A stretch of DNA of 64,000 nt from Liolophura sinensis (Eukaryota > Mollusca > Polyplacophora > Chitonida > Chitonidae). Made by a program: the position numbers and the translations under genes. The stretch covers positions 65,639,249-65,703,248 of the forward strand of contig NC_088295.1 in the NCBI RefSeq assembly GCF_032854445.1, in the 5' to 3' direction. This document shows, piece after piece, positions 1 to 12,486 of the stretch. Positions within the stretch are counted from its first letter, which is position 1; each line of letters opens with the position of its first letter. Below the pieces are notes generated by a model, which worked only from the letters and a program-made list of their open reading frames with translations, was not told the origin of the DNA and ran no database searches.

Positions 1-1655
1 CTAAAACGCAAATGACGAAAAACTAATTCTGGAAACACTTTAGGTTGACCTTTGGTTTCGTTTATCCTCTCTGGATACGCGAGATGTTGTCACGCGTTTA
101 TTTTTCCCAGCACAGTACATTCAGCACACAACATCTCCCACCCTGCTCAGTTTAAGTGACCCTTTTACCAACCAGCTTCCCAAATGATACCTATATACAA
201 GAATGTTTTAAATACAGCCTTTTACATCTCTCTTTTAAACGATACTAAGCACTTTGCTTATTTTCAATTTAAACGTCATATCTGCAAAACAAGCAACTCT
301 GAAACGTCACCTTGCAAAGTTTCATAGATCCTTTTTTATAATTTCCACATGTCTTTGTATGTCATGATGATCATATGACTTGTGGAGATACATGTCAAAC
401 CACTTTGTAACAATGTCACCAACAAATATGGTCTAAACGATCATACGTCGAAGTTCTCTGGGATATAGAGAAACCGTTTATCACCTTTATTACCCAGGAT
501 GTTTATTTGTTCAATAACTTTTAATGTGAATAAATGAACGACTGGGACGAGGCGTGAAAGGAATTTGCCAGTAAGGTACCTTTGTTGCCATCAGTAAAGT
601 ACAGTTTGAACTGGTGTGTGTTCGATGAGAATTCATTACTTTACTCAGGTAATCTGACAAGAGGCCGGGTAAAATTGGACAGGTGTGATCACTTGCCAAC
701 ACTGGTTTTCCACTTATGTGCCATCTTTCCTAATGTCTTCTGATCTTTGCACACAATCCTGGTTTCCTTCTCGAGTTAATGACCAAAATGAGTGGCGTAA
801 AAAGAGAATAATAATATGACCCACAAAATCATGAATTGGGTACAGGTTATGTGGATAAACTGGGTATATATTTTATATAAGCCAAAGCCTTTTCCACTAA
901 GTTCTATTGCGGAAGTTTGAATGTATGTATGGCAGTACATATATGTCTGTGGTGTTTGTGGTTAGGGATTTATTCTAGCTGCTCTTGTAAATATTTCAAA
1001 AGTAGCCATTTACAGTCCCTGGCACCAACGCGGAAGACAAACCTGTTCACACAAAAGTTAGCGGAATTAGTCTGTTTTGTCCAACGACGAGGAAGCCGTT
1101 GGAGTGTTTTGCCCTATACGAGGCTTCCTGCTCTGTGAATGTGAAGCCTTCGTGTCCTAACTCTACAGACGGCTGAAAATTTATATCCTTGTCACACTGA
1201 CAAGCTTGAGGGAAATGGCAACTATGCCGTTATAGGTAGATCGAGTAGCTTCGGCTAATATGGTTATGTTTTGCCTGCGTGCAGAGCATTTCCTTGGTGA
1301 TATGAGAGTGCGCGTGATTCACGCTGTAATTACGAGACAAAAATGTATTGAGTTACGTGTACCGTATGAAGAGTGGCAAACAATGCTCACTGACACGCTT
1401 GAGCCCAGGTAGAAATCTGTCATTGGTAGGCATGTTCATTTTGATGTGGTTAAGGCTACATTCATTTATTTGTATTTATTTATTTTTCTGTTTCACAGCT
1501 AATCACACCAGATGGCACCAGATGTAAACACATGCACGCACATGTACATTAATTACAGAACAGCAAACATTGTAAATTATTGAAAAAAAATACATTTTAT
1601 TGTTATATTCTATCCACTGAATTAAATCCCTTACGGTACCGAATTAGTGGACCTT
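1..1655. other. No recognisable gene (window start)
   Basis: AT-rich sequence with only short open frames, none protein-like to my reading. A short T/A-rich stretch near 1,460-1,490 resembles a SINE tail. Nothing else is supported. Confidence 0.5.
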
Positions 1656-1659
1656 CGTT

Positions 1660-2126
1660 GATAATTTGATCTACATCTGGTCTACAATACATATCTGGCC
1701 TACATTACATATCTGGCCTGCATTACCTATCTGACCGGGATCCTGTATGTGTTAGTGTGCTGGTACAGAACAATGGCTGAGTAGCCTCGCACAAAGACAA
1801 TCGCTGTGAGTTCAAGTCAAGCTCATGCTGGCTTCCTATGTCGTACGTGAGAAAGTCTGCCAGCAACCTGAGGGTGGTCATAGGTGTAGAACGGGACCTG
1901 CCTGGTTTCCTATCCTATCTGACCTGCATTACCCATATCGTCTCCATTACCTACATGTACCTGACCTGCATAACCTATCTGACTTGCATTACCTATCTGA
2001 TCTGCATTTCCTCTCAGATCAACATTACCTATCTGACCTGCATTACCTATCTGACCCGCACTCCCTATCTGACCTGCATTTCTAATCTGACCTGCAATTC
2101 CTATCAGATCTGCATTATCCATCTAA
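1660..2126. repeat. 18-bp minisatellite, interrupted by a SINE fragment
   Basis: Degenerate tandem copies of an 18-bp unit, roughly CTATCTGACCTGCATTAC. A first block lies at about 1,665-1,736 and a second at about 1,911-2,126, separated by about 175 bp of tRNA-derived SINE. Because 18 is divisible by three, the array is open in several frames and yields short repetitive peptides; these are not evidence of a gene. Confidence 0.8.
1737..1911 (+). mobile_element. tRNA-derived SINE fragment inside the minisatellite
   Basis: Contains the family's B-box-like GAGTTCAAGTC at about 1,810 followed by the conserved CTCATGCTGGCTTCC and a CTGCCAGCAACCTG block. It matches the better copies at 29,580 and 35,898 in order and spacing. 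The 3' half is lost. Confidence 0.75.
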
Positions 2127-3711
2127 TTTTTTAGTATCCTCACCCCATCTTCGGCCTTTTTAAACTTAATTTTAGCTCTAGGGAGCGTGTGATTTGCAAA
2201 TATTTAAGCATTAACATGAGCAGTTTAAATAAAATCCTGGCTGAGGTAAACTGACAATCCTCAGGCGTATTTCACCTATTACAAGTCACACTTTCGTTGC
2301 ACCTCTGGTTTTACTCTCTATACTGTAAGTCTTTTATTATATTTAAAGACTTTGGCAAATCGTTATGAGCAATCAGAGAGTCAAAGAGTTCAAATACATC
2401 ATAAGAATTAATTCCTAATTGCAATTGAAACCGCTTGAGGTAGGAAGGGGGTGGGGGTGGATGGGGATAGCACGCCCCAAGGTTTGCATAGATCAGTATT
2501 CCGGGTACACTCTCGCAATCAGCTATTGGATGTATGTACATAACATAATATTTGTTAAAACATCCATTTAGTACACATTTTTTGTGGAATCAGAATTTAG
2601 ATATCCTATTAACCTATATTTTATTTTCAACGTTCAAAATATTTTCCAAGAACCTGGATATAACTGCTTCAGATAAAAACTAAAATAAAACAGATAAAAT
2701 CTTAATTGTTTTTTTTTCTTCTATTGCTAATATCTATACTTATATTTAATATGTATACCAATAAGAAATTCGATTCAATCGTCAGAAAAAAAATCGTTTT
2801 ATAACCCTTTCTGATTTTATTCCAAACTTTTGAAGGATTTTTCAAAATTCTAATTTTTTTATTCAAAAGTAAATGCGTAAGCTCTGACACAGTTCAACAC
2901 CGGAAACTGCTGAAGGGAAAAGCAGTTTTCAGTTGTTCTTTTTGACATCAGTACAGAGGCAGTGTAAATAATGAATGTGACAAATCCCCGTGACTAACTG
3001 AATAGCTTGGCTACACGTATGAACTCATTACTGATTGTTTGGTAATTACAGGGAGGCCAGGCTTGGCCAACTACTAATTGCATTTTGGTTCTCCTGTAGG
3101 CTAAACACTTTCCAGCTTTTGTTTGTAAGTCATGACGGGCATGTGCAGTTGGAGTTTATACTGACACCGGGTCCCTCGCTACCATATCAGAGAGATGAAC
3201 CAGAAAGAGTCCAGACTGGCTCTTTCTGAGTATGAATTGAAAAGTTGCTTTCGAAGTCCACGCTACAGTTCTCCGTTAGTACGTGACAAGAGAAAAATTA
3301 CTGCTTCATCGTATCCCAAATATGACATAAATCTAACCAACTAGCATCCCATCTTGTGACATTCACATTTTTTATGAATAGAAAATTACAAGGCCTAAAA
3401 TTACACCAGTTTTTTCACGTCAGAAAGTAAACATTTTCCCACAAAATAATAATGATCTGTTGAAAGAAAAGCCACTAAAAATTTAGTCTGTATTTCTTCC
3501 ACCAGAGTGTTTACTGCCCAGTTTTCAAAAAGTCATTGATTAACATACAAAAAACAGGATAGAATACAGCTTATCATCAATTCCACTTCAACAGGGCAAC
3601 AATTATTATACAACAACTATGAACTACTGTGTCAGGCAAGTTCATTTTCCTTTGGAAACTATAACATGCAAAGCTACATTTATTTATGAACATGACTTCT
3701 GTTTAAGTCGG
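2127..3711. other. No recognisable gene
   Basis: AT-rich sequence without credible exons. A short piece near 3,156-3,175 (ACTGACACCGGG) resembles part of the second interspersed repeat family seen at 13.8 and 40.4 kb. Confidence 0.45.
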
Positions 3712-3968
3712 GGGTCCTCCGTGACCTAGTGTTAGCGTTTTAACGCAGCACAATGGCCCAGGAGCTTCTCACCAATTCGATTATTGTGAGTTCAAGTCCA
3801 ACTCATGCTGGCTTCCTTTTCGGTCATTTGTTGGAGGGTAATCCTAATGGCTGCCGTCTCTAACCTCCCAGTGCTGAGCGCCAAGTTAGGTATCAACAAG
3901 TCCCATTTTAATGTCTTTGGTATGACCCGACCCAGGTTTTATCCCGGGTCTCCCGATATCCAGGCAAC
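3712..3968 (+). mobile_element. Chimeric SINE / second-family repeat
   Basis: The first ~145 bp match the tRNA-derived SINE head (CCTCCGTGACCTAG, then GAGTTCAAGTCCAACTC). From about 3,866 the sequence switches to the 3' part of another repeat family (CCCAGTGCTGAGCGCC, then a TTAATGTCTTTGGTATGACC block) that is also present at 13.8-14.05 and 40.4-40.8 kb. It is either a fusion or two adjacent truncated insertions. Confidence 0.7.
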
Positions 3969-4559
3969 CACCGAAACTGCATGGAAACTTACGTAGTAGC
4001 CTGTTACATTGGGGGACAGAGATGACATGTGTATGTTCTTAGAAATGTAATCTTCCAGAAAAAATAACTCTGAGAACAGAGTGTTTGGTTGCGACAGCGG
4101 GTATGTGGGATTGTTCTGCTTCTTGATTGTCGAGTTTTGAATATTGAAATGAGACACAGTTGGAAACCCTTAAGAAATGAACGACTATAGGGCTCATCGA
4201 AAAGGCAAAGCAAGATTATTCAAAGCAATAAGTGGATTATTCCTGTCACATTTTCCGTTTTATGTTGATTTCAGAGTGACAGAAAAGCGATTAATAATTG
4301 TATAGATGTGGAACCTCATTTTTAAACGAGTATTCAGTACTTCTGTACGCAAACGGTTCCCATATCACCATACCAACTAGATTATGCCACGTTCAGTATC
4401 GGTAGGTTTCTGTCATCGAGAGAGTAACATTGGGAAATAACAATATCTGGATCTGATCACAAGCAGAATGGTTCCTTGCTTATGGCATTAGAATTTCTGT
4501 GGGTCGACATGCCAAGCTCCAGGGAGGCCATGCAGCAGCCTCTGTATACACTGTAAAAA

Positions 4560-4697
4560 AAAAAACAACATTAAATTGACCAGTGAAAGATCTTCTGCCT
4601 GTGTCCCAAGAAAAGGGTAATCCTGTATTAGGCTGTCTCCGTTGTTGGTCACAACTGCATGTAATTTAATCTTCCAGTGTAACCGGGAATTGGCCAT
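4560..4697 (-). other. Coding-like stretch, unidentified
   Basis: On the minus strand this reads as a protein-like segment (… KLHAVVTNNGDSL … DYPFLGTQAEDLSL …) with a possible AG acceptor upstream. No clear GT donor follows, and I do not recognise the family. It may belong with the stretches at 4,910-5,075 and 5,755-5,930 on the same strand. Could also be chance. Confidence 0.25.
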
Positions 4698-4909
4698 CAG
4701 ACAAATTCATCAATGTCCGGCGTGCTGTAAAGCTATAACTACTTCCCATGTATGTAATCCGCAGGCCACCCCCAGTTTAAAATCAATTATACCGGGCCGA
4801 GCGACAGCTGCAACCCGACCTTTATATACAGCTTGAGGTGAAACAGAGTTTGTAGCTCAATTAAGCTGCCATCTGATCAACCGACGAACCGCTGGTTTAT
4901 ACATGGAGG

Positions 4910-5075
4910 TCAATGACAAACGGAATAATTGTCCTTCAAGTGTGCGACCACATGCCACGCATCAATACTGTCATAATCAAAGCACTTGGTCGTTTTGAAA
5001 GGATCCTTCACAGAGAATGACAGAGTAGTTTGTATTGTGGATGACCTCCATTTTACTTTAGGGTCACGACAGTAA
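4910..5075 (-). other. Coding-like stretch, unidentified
   Basis: Minus strand, after a TTTTCAAG acceptor-like site at 5,076: an open, compositionally protein-like segment with motifs such as YCRDPKVKWRSS and DAWHVVAHLKDNY, ending in TGA at 4,910-4,912 or at a weak GTTTGT donor. It has mixed charge and aromatic content unlike most shadow frames here. Family not recognised. Confidence 0.3.
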
Positions 5076-5754
5076 CTTGAAAATGTTGTTTGAAAAAAGG
5101 ATTTTGATACTGACTTCATCTACAGAATTCAAGCCTTATTTTTCCAGCTGATGTTGTTTACACAGTTTGTATTCTGTGTGGCAGTTATCAGCAATATCTT
5201 ATTTCAAGTTTTAATTATATTTTGCAGAGCACTCTCTAGAAACGACTGTGTGTACAAATCTGCACATCCACAATGAGCGGTGTGTCGGTACACAAATTGT
5301 GTAAATTGGTACACAAATCCTTATGGATTTGTTACAATGAATTGTACAAAAATTTGTGTAATGTTGGTACACAAAAATATCCAGATTTCCTTTTTTGCTA
5401 CAACATTTTGTACCATTATAACATTTTAGGTTTTAGACAGTATGATTTGATAATTTTTCCATTTATTAAGTTTATTTAGAGCCATGATGAAGAATATTTC
5501 ACCTATGTGTCTGCTTTTTGGGTGAATGAACGTTAAGAAAACCACTGCTATACATGTTTTTAAGCCTTATATTTAAATAAGAAGCCATAAGAAGCCTCAA
5601 CGATGGTAACCGGGGCCTGGACAGCTTTTGTTATGTGAACTAACACTGAAATAGTATCTCCATAGCGCTTCTGCCACTCTACCCCCCACGGTATACTGTA
5701 TACAACTACACACATGGTCTAGGCACAGTTACAACACATGTCAGATTCCACGTC

Positions 5755-5930
5755 AGTTAAGACGGTATTTAACCTCACCTACAGGGCACCTTGAATATTC
5801 ACCTGAACTAAATCCCATACATATGTATTTCCGGTCTACTCCTTTAGCTTCTGTCTCCTTCCAGAAGCCGATGGTCAACGGTTTGGTAATCCCGACCGAA
5901 TTGCCTAAGCCACCTCCGTCTGGACCGCCG
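5755..5930 (-). other. Coding-like stretch, unidentified
   Basis: Minus strand open segment containing KPLTIGFWKETEAKG and RKYICMGFSSGEYSRC, followed by candidate donors (CAG/GTGAAT and TAG/GTGAGG). With the two stretches at 4.5-5.1 kb it could form part of one unidentified minus-strand gene, but exon phases cannot be tested without a homologue. Confidence 0.25.
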
Positions 5931-6299
5931 TAAAACGGAAAGAACACGCAGCCCGAGTATATACATGACATACGTGTTAAGTGAACAAGTTACCATATAG
6001 CGCCCTCGCCAACAGCTCTTTTATCTGGCCGCGAAGACAAGCTGTTGACAGAGAGAATCGTTTGAGTGCTTTTCCCTGCTAAAGAGGACAAGCCAAGTGC
6101 CAGAGATGCGACTGATCTGTCTACGAGAGGCATCGCTGGTACTGATATTACCGATCTGACTAGTGTGCTATTTATCGTAATCCTTGTCACTGTTTGACAA
6201 CACACCACAGATTTTCTACCTCGGCCTGACAAAATACTAGGGATTGCGATCAGATGAGGGTCATGATAGCACTGCTCCTTTGACATGGCCATTATCGGT

Positions 6300-9200
6300 G
6301 CTGTACAATTAGACCCCGAAATGCCATTTCTCCGTTAATTTAGTTGTACCCTTCCCTAGCATCTTTGGCAACGATGCCAAAGCCAACGGAATTCTGTTAA
6401 ACGAAGCCTGGGGAGATAAGACATATACTGACAAAGGTGGCTGGGTGTATTTTGTGGGAACACTCATGGAAAAAGTCTAAGATCATTGCTCAATCTGCAC
6501 CATGCTGGTAGTCTGGTTGTCGGACATTTAAAGGTTGTCATCCAGCCATTAAGGTTTAATTTTAATATTGAGTAAAGCCCTCTGTTGACAGAATTGGTTA
6601 CTTTTTTCTTTAACCTAGGATAGGAATTATTCTCTTCAATATTCCCACAAATCAAATGGAATTAATTACATAATTGACTAATAAAGTTAATGCCCTGAAC
6701 CGCCTGATGCCAAAGTTCATGCTAACTACCAAGCTAATCCTTTCAGGACATAATACGACTGGATTTCCCATAATAGTTACCCAGTTGCTTAACTAGATAG
6801 TTCTTGATAAATATGTAAATTTTTGGAAGTATGAATGTTTTAAAGCTGCTTAATAAACTATATACAAGGACAGCCTAAATTAACATGTATGTAAAGTACC
6901 CAATTCCTCCACTCCACAATACCTGGGAGCTATCTAATTGCTGGCATCCACGGCATATACAAAATCACCCAATAACCTGGTGTCGCAATCAATGTGAGCT
7001 GTCTAATGGCTTGATGGTCGACATGCATCATGGAAACGTCGTATGTTCCTGGAAAAGAACTTGTCTTACACTGCGTGTAGGGCTAAGACAACATGACACC
7101 AGGATAAGATCGTCAGACACTTTACCCCTAAGGCACCCTGGTTCCAACCCACGCCCTCCCCATGCACACGCATACATCCGAGCCCACCGCAAACAAATCT
7201 AAACGCCAAAGCATTTGTATGGCGTAACAGTCAAGTAAATAAATAATTCTTATCGCCAGACAAAAAAAAATACATGTGAACTAAATGATGGCTTGACATG
7301 TGACTGCCATTTATTGCCATTTGACCTACCAAATCGCCTATCAACCATAACAAGTGTGAATAAAACACTACAAGTATACATACATGTATCTTAGACTGTC
7401 TGCAAACACGTCTGGAGCGACATAAAAACGGGATTTTTTATAACAGCGAGACTGTCCCTCGTATATATTCTGGAACGCCAGATATCGCGTTAGATTCGTG
7501 AAACAAATGTGAAGTGTTACTTCCAATGAAGACGATATTTTCCTGATTAGATTAACTTACGTACAGAAGAAAACTTTCAGCAACAAGTTGAGATTAATTG
7601 TTTCTCGTGTATATAGCTTCCACCTTAACTCTCAACAGTACTCCTTCACGATTTATTTGGGGTCTCATGTAGTCTGTTGATACTACAGTTTCTCTTTCCT
7701 TGAACATCAAAATAATCACTAAAATAAAACAAAACAAAACAAAACATCAGGGTGAAAAATACAATTAACGTCATAGCCATAACCAGTGATGTAACTACCT
7801 TATCGATTCCTTTCCTTAGAGTACTTGGAACGACTGAGTTGTAAATCTGCTTTGGTTTTGGACAGTCATTGTCTGAACGTACGGTAATGTATCGTTACTC
7901 TCTTACCCGAAACGATTTGCATTTATTCACAAGCATGCAGAATCTACGGAAAGGATTGTTCTTTTAGTTTATCAGAATGGTATGTGAAACCGTAAGGTCT
8001 TCTCACTTTTGTGTGGGTCGAAGAGCGTAGGGCCTAAGTGCAGCCAGCATTCAATCGATCAACCGTGTTAATAATTCAGAGTTTATCACCAAGGTGTCCA
8101 AAGTCACTTAGAAAAGTGGTCAATATTTTACAAGATGCCGTCAGCCAAGATAGTGATTATTTTGACCAGATATTGACTTCCACCCTCGTCAGGTTAGGGT
8201 CGCTTTGTCGATGTACACGTTACAAGGTGTTGTCGTCAATCTGGGCTGACACTCTGGGAGAGAATGGCCATACCATCCTTCAACTGGCATCATCGATGTT
8301 TCTAAGTCTCCCTACCGGCGATGTGGCGACAAACAGCATGTCAACATGCATACACACGCACCGCCCAATGTTACTAATAGAATATCAAAGCTACATGACA
8401 CAGCCGCATGCAAAAAGTTAAACGCGTCCTCAAAGTTGTTCTCATCTGTCACAACAGCTTAGTACTGAACCAGCTTACCTACTATTCCACTCGACGGCAT
8501 TTAGTATATTTTCACAGGATTAATGTCAAAGATCTACACCGGTAAAACAGTTGTGATTTTTTCCGAGTTTTGACCAGGATGACCATTAAACGATAGGGAA
8601 TTGTAAAGGTAAGGATGGCTGACTATTGAAAGTTATTTTAAAACAGATAACTTATATACAAATCACACATGTACGACTGACGATTATAAATTCAATAGTA
8701 GACAAATCTAATGTTAGCTTTTGTAACTTTTGCATGTTTACGAAATACACACGTTTGGTACATGCTCTAACGATATCCTATTGACCATCCTGTTTTGCTC
8801 AATTATTTATACCGTTACGCTGATCGCAAATACCAAGTATGCAACGTCATGGTGGATACACCGTTGTAACGTTACAACAACTTGAAGAAACCAGAGGCAG
8901 ATTCTACAAAATCTCCACTGATTTAAGTAAAAATTTAAAACCTTGTCAGATAGCTTAATTTTTAGTTCTGAAAGATGAAATTTTGGCCCGTTTGTATTAA
9001 TATAAAATTTATCAGCTGGTCAAAATTTTAATCTCTGTAATACCAAAATAAGCTACAAAGTTGGATTACACTGCGGCTTTACGTCAGGGGGCTGTCAGGA
9101 ACCTGGCAAAGGTCGGTGCTTCCCACTAAGCCCGTATTCATCTGGCTGCCATTGTCATGTAAATAAAAGAAGATGTCGGATCAATGACTGATCATCGTAC

Positions 9201-10520
9201 TCAACCGAGTTCCTGCTCTTTCTGTCATTCACTTAAAACATACATCATAACTGCTTTCAAAATTATTCAAGCCAAGTTATTCCACCTGTCCACGCTCTTC
9301 AGTTATACTTAATAGTAACCTTTTCACTAGCTCTTCTGTTGGCGTGTAGGTATTAAGCAATTCTCCTCATCTCTATCCCTTTTTTGATTGTGTTCAAAGT
9401 ACAAGACACCATCATTAACCTAAATAAAAGGTAATGAAGACTTAACATTAGGGATCACATGTCATCCACTGAAATTTGTCGTAAGTCTATTCTTTTAACC
9501 TCCGAAATTTTCGTTTCCATCGGAACTCTTTCCTTCAAAGGCAACACACTCTGCTGTTGGCCAATACGAACAGTCTGGTTCGAAAGAGAAAAACTAGTGA
9601 ATAATGTGCATCACCTGTGGTTTCTAGGTGACTGATGCTGAGCATTCACTTGTTCATATTTGGGAAACGTCACCGTACACCCAAGACCTCGGCCAAGTTA
9701 TCAATTCGTAATATGAGCGCTGGGACTTTTGTGAGGTCATACACTACAAATAGCATAACTTATTCAGTTAGATTTCGTGAATACGTTGCCGTTTCAAAGG
9801 GATGCACTGATGAAATCATATAGCAGTCTGCTTTACCCTATAAAATATTCTTCTTCTACTTCTAAGAGATGTATAGACTACTACACTGAAACAAGAGACC
9901 TTCGTGTTTATAATCCGGTAAGAGTTAGGTAATATTGACGAGGGTATCTCTGCCGCAAGGACAGTTGTGTGATTAACTGGATAATTGATTAACCTGAGCC
10001 ATGCTGGAGGAGCACTGACAGCTGGAATAAATCTTGGTTTGTAGAACCACATACCTGGCTGCTATTTCATGGAGAGCTTGGCAGATCAGTGAACACCCAC
10101 ATAATAACCATCGAATTCCACACAGTCAGCTAGCTATTGTATACAAAAAGTGTATGTGGTTGGAATTTTGAACATTGAATACTGTTTCCCAGATCTACAG
10201 TCTGAATATACAATTGACTATACTCAGTAGTCCTAGTGTGTCACGTGACCTGTTGTGACATTATAGAGCACTTTGAATAAACGCTATGTAACGTTACGTA
10301 GCGTGAGCGTAACTACTATGGCGGAATAATGTCTGTGCAACACTGGTTACGTGTCTTGTCAATCTACACAGCTTGACATTTGGTCCGCTGAGCACTCAAC
10401 AACTAAAGCCTTCAAGATGCCATAATCCCTACAGAGCACTACCACCACTAGACAGCTTGGTACAGAAGTTCTTGGTGATGAGACAGGAAATGACGTTGGA
10501 AAACACAAACATGATTCTAA
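6300..10520. other. No recognisable gene; one long anonymous ORF
   Basis: Mostly AT-rich. An open frame of 127 codons lies on the plus strand at 8,038-8,421 with no family resemblance. A short (AAAAC)n run sits at 7,722-7,746, and a near-perfect 22-bp palindrome centred on AACGTT at 10,282-10,303 lies just after this stretch's main part. Nothing more is supported. Confidence 0.45.
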
Positions 10521-10523
10521 TAA

Positions 10524-10668
10524 TTTTTTTTTTTTTTGATGGGTGTTTTACGCCATACTCAAGAATAGTTCACTTATACGACGGCGGCCAGTATTATGGT
10601 GGGAGGAAACCGGGCTGAGCCCGGCGGAAACCCACGACCATCCGCTGGTTGATGAAAGACCTTCTAAT
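10524..10668 (-). mobile_element. SINE 3' part (minus orientation)
   Basis: Poly-T followed by the conserved 3' module in reverse (GTGTTTTACGCCATACTC, then TTATACGACGGCGGCCAG, then GGTGGGAGGAAACCGGGC). The tRNA-like head is missing, so the copy is truncated. Confidence 0.8.
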
Positions 10669-10669
10669 A

Positions 10670-12240
10670 ATTAGATGCGCGCGAGGACACCAGTGGCGAG
10701 ATGGACTAAATCTAAACAAGCCTACTTACATCACACAGGCTCCTCAGATCTAGAGCAAGCTTGTTCATTGGTGGCAGTAATGTAAAGCGGGCGTAGAGAG
10801 ACACATGCGCTGTAAGGAGTATGCTACGTTATTTTTTAAATGGTATAATTGTCTAGTTGGCAAAAAAAAGTGTTCATGATCTCTAATATCATTCAATAAT
10901 CCAGATGCAGATGGATCACACTGTATAGCACCCTCCTCTTTATCAGTGAACAATTTCAACTGAAAACCGAATGGGAAATATAGACGTGTACATCTGGCTA
11001 TAATAAGTATCATTGAAATACCATGGCCTAGGGTTTTGAGACTAAACAAAACTCTTTGTCTGAAAGGGAAATTGTGATTGGAAATGCGCTTAATTGTTTA
11101 ATGTCTGATTTAATAAACTAAGTGTATTCCCGGGAGTTCACTTGCCCGATCTTTGAAAATTATTTTACATTATCGATTCAGTTTTATAGCCTTTCTTGAA
11201 ACTTTCTTTTTCGAATGTTTACGCAGGCGTTACAAGCCTATAATGTAACGATATGAGGAATGAAAAATGCACGCCATATAACGTAGGAAAATTCTTCATA
11301 AAAATCTTGTTGTTTGGGAGCTCTTGCCTGGCTCCAGGTTTCCTTGTAGTAGATTGGATGATCTCTATTGTTGACGTGCTGGCTGGGATCACAATGCAGC
11401 TGGAGACGAAAGTACTCAATAATAGAACAATGAGGTGGCGCTGATTCGTTCTGGTGGTATTGACCCCAAGCTCATGGTACGATGCCCGATCGACAACTGA
11501 TACCGCAACATGTCTAATTGATTCCATACCATCGAGGCTTGGCTCACTGTCAGGATGCACCGGATCTACATGATGCAAGCAAACCGCGACCAGATTTACG
11601 TAATCTCCCCCTCGCTCCGTTCGAGATAAAAACATGGACGTGAAATTGGTTAATGTCGCGTGCCGAAGTTTTTCAACCTGGACGATGGTTGTATATATCC
11701 TGTCCGATGCCTATAACAGACCCATGTCTTCTAAGCGCATAGAACCGCTTAATTCGAGTAATCCCATCTAATGCTGGTATGCGTTAAGCAGCCACTGGCT
11801 GAGGGAAAAAAGGTAAAACTCGTACTGTACGGAAAAGGTCGGCTTGGTACAAATATAATCGGCTAAATCTACTCGGACATAACGGTTCATTGACTGATGA
11901 ATTGATTTAGCCATTTGTCTTGTCACAAAACTCACAAGATGGAAATGGCCAATTTCTGACTCCAGACAAATCTACTTAATTCATATTCGCCTTCATATAA
12001 CGACTTCCGATTGAACGTCTCCACTGGAAATCAGTTTACATGTCCTTAGGGCTCATATATATACGTGTAAAATTCATCATATCTCTTCCTCATCGCTCAA
12101 TCTCGGAGCCTTGTACACCATAGGACCCAAAAAATAATTTACGTTGAAAAAACTGGTGAATTCAAGCGTATAAAAAAACAAAATATAAACACTAGCTCTA
12201 AAATGATTGGATTAAGAGGCTTTCAAAATTTAAATCCGAG
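10670..12240. other. No recognisable gene; long anonymous ORF
   Basis: Includes a 138-codon open frame on the minus strand (11,219-11,635) with a hydrophobic run (LIVLLLSTFVSSCIVI). It has no family match by eye and no convincing splice context, so it is not called as a gene. Confidence 0.4.
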
Positions 12241-12245
12241 CGAGC

Positions 12246-12322
12246 TGTAGCTCAGGCGTTCTGTTCATAAGGCGCGTATACAGCTTTAAATGTGAACAGA
12301 ACTGGTATCGAAACCTTGATAT
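12246..12322 (+). other. Degenerate tRNA-like sequence
   Basis: GAGCTGTAGCTCAGGCGTTCTG resembles an A box and GGTATCGAAACC a decayed B box about 50 bp later. No clean cloverleaf or CCA-side pairing is visible, so this is at best a tRNA-derived fragment, not a tRNA gene. Confidence 0.3.
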
Positions 12323-12486
12323 AACGTATACTTATAATAACAATATATTTATATTTCGCCAAAATGAGCACTATTAATATGAGTTATAATAGAGACAATT
12401 CAGACTGGACCAGTTTTCTATGGTATACCCAGGTGATAGGAAGTATCGCAAGAATGCAGATCAACCCATGGCCAAATATCTACCAA

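Noticed and set aside
5990-6292. 100-codon minus-strand ORF rich in Ser/Val
   Set aside because: No recognisable motif and no clear splice boundaries; composition alone is not enough.
8038-8421. 127-codon plus-strand ORF
   Set aside because: No recognised domain, no upstream promoter or splice context, and random ORFs of this size are plausible.
10765-10969. Candidate last exon of the GM2A-like gene (acceptor TTTTCAG, then LKLFTDKEEGAIQCD)
   Set aside because: It resembles the family's C-terminal pattern only loosely, lies about 5.9 kb from the previous exon, lacks the expected Gly-x-Tyr start and runs on well past the usual end.
11219-11635. 138-codon minus-strand ORF with a hydrophobic stretch
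   Set aside because: No family resemblance or supporting splice sites; listed only as anonymous.
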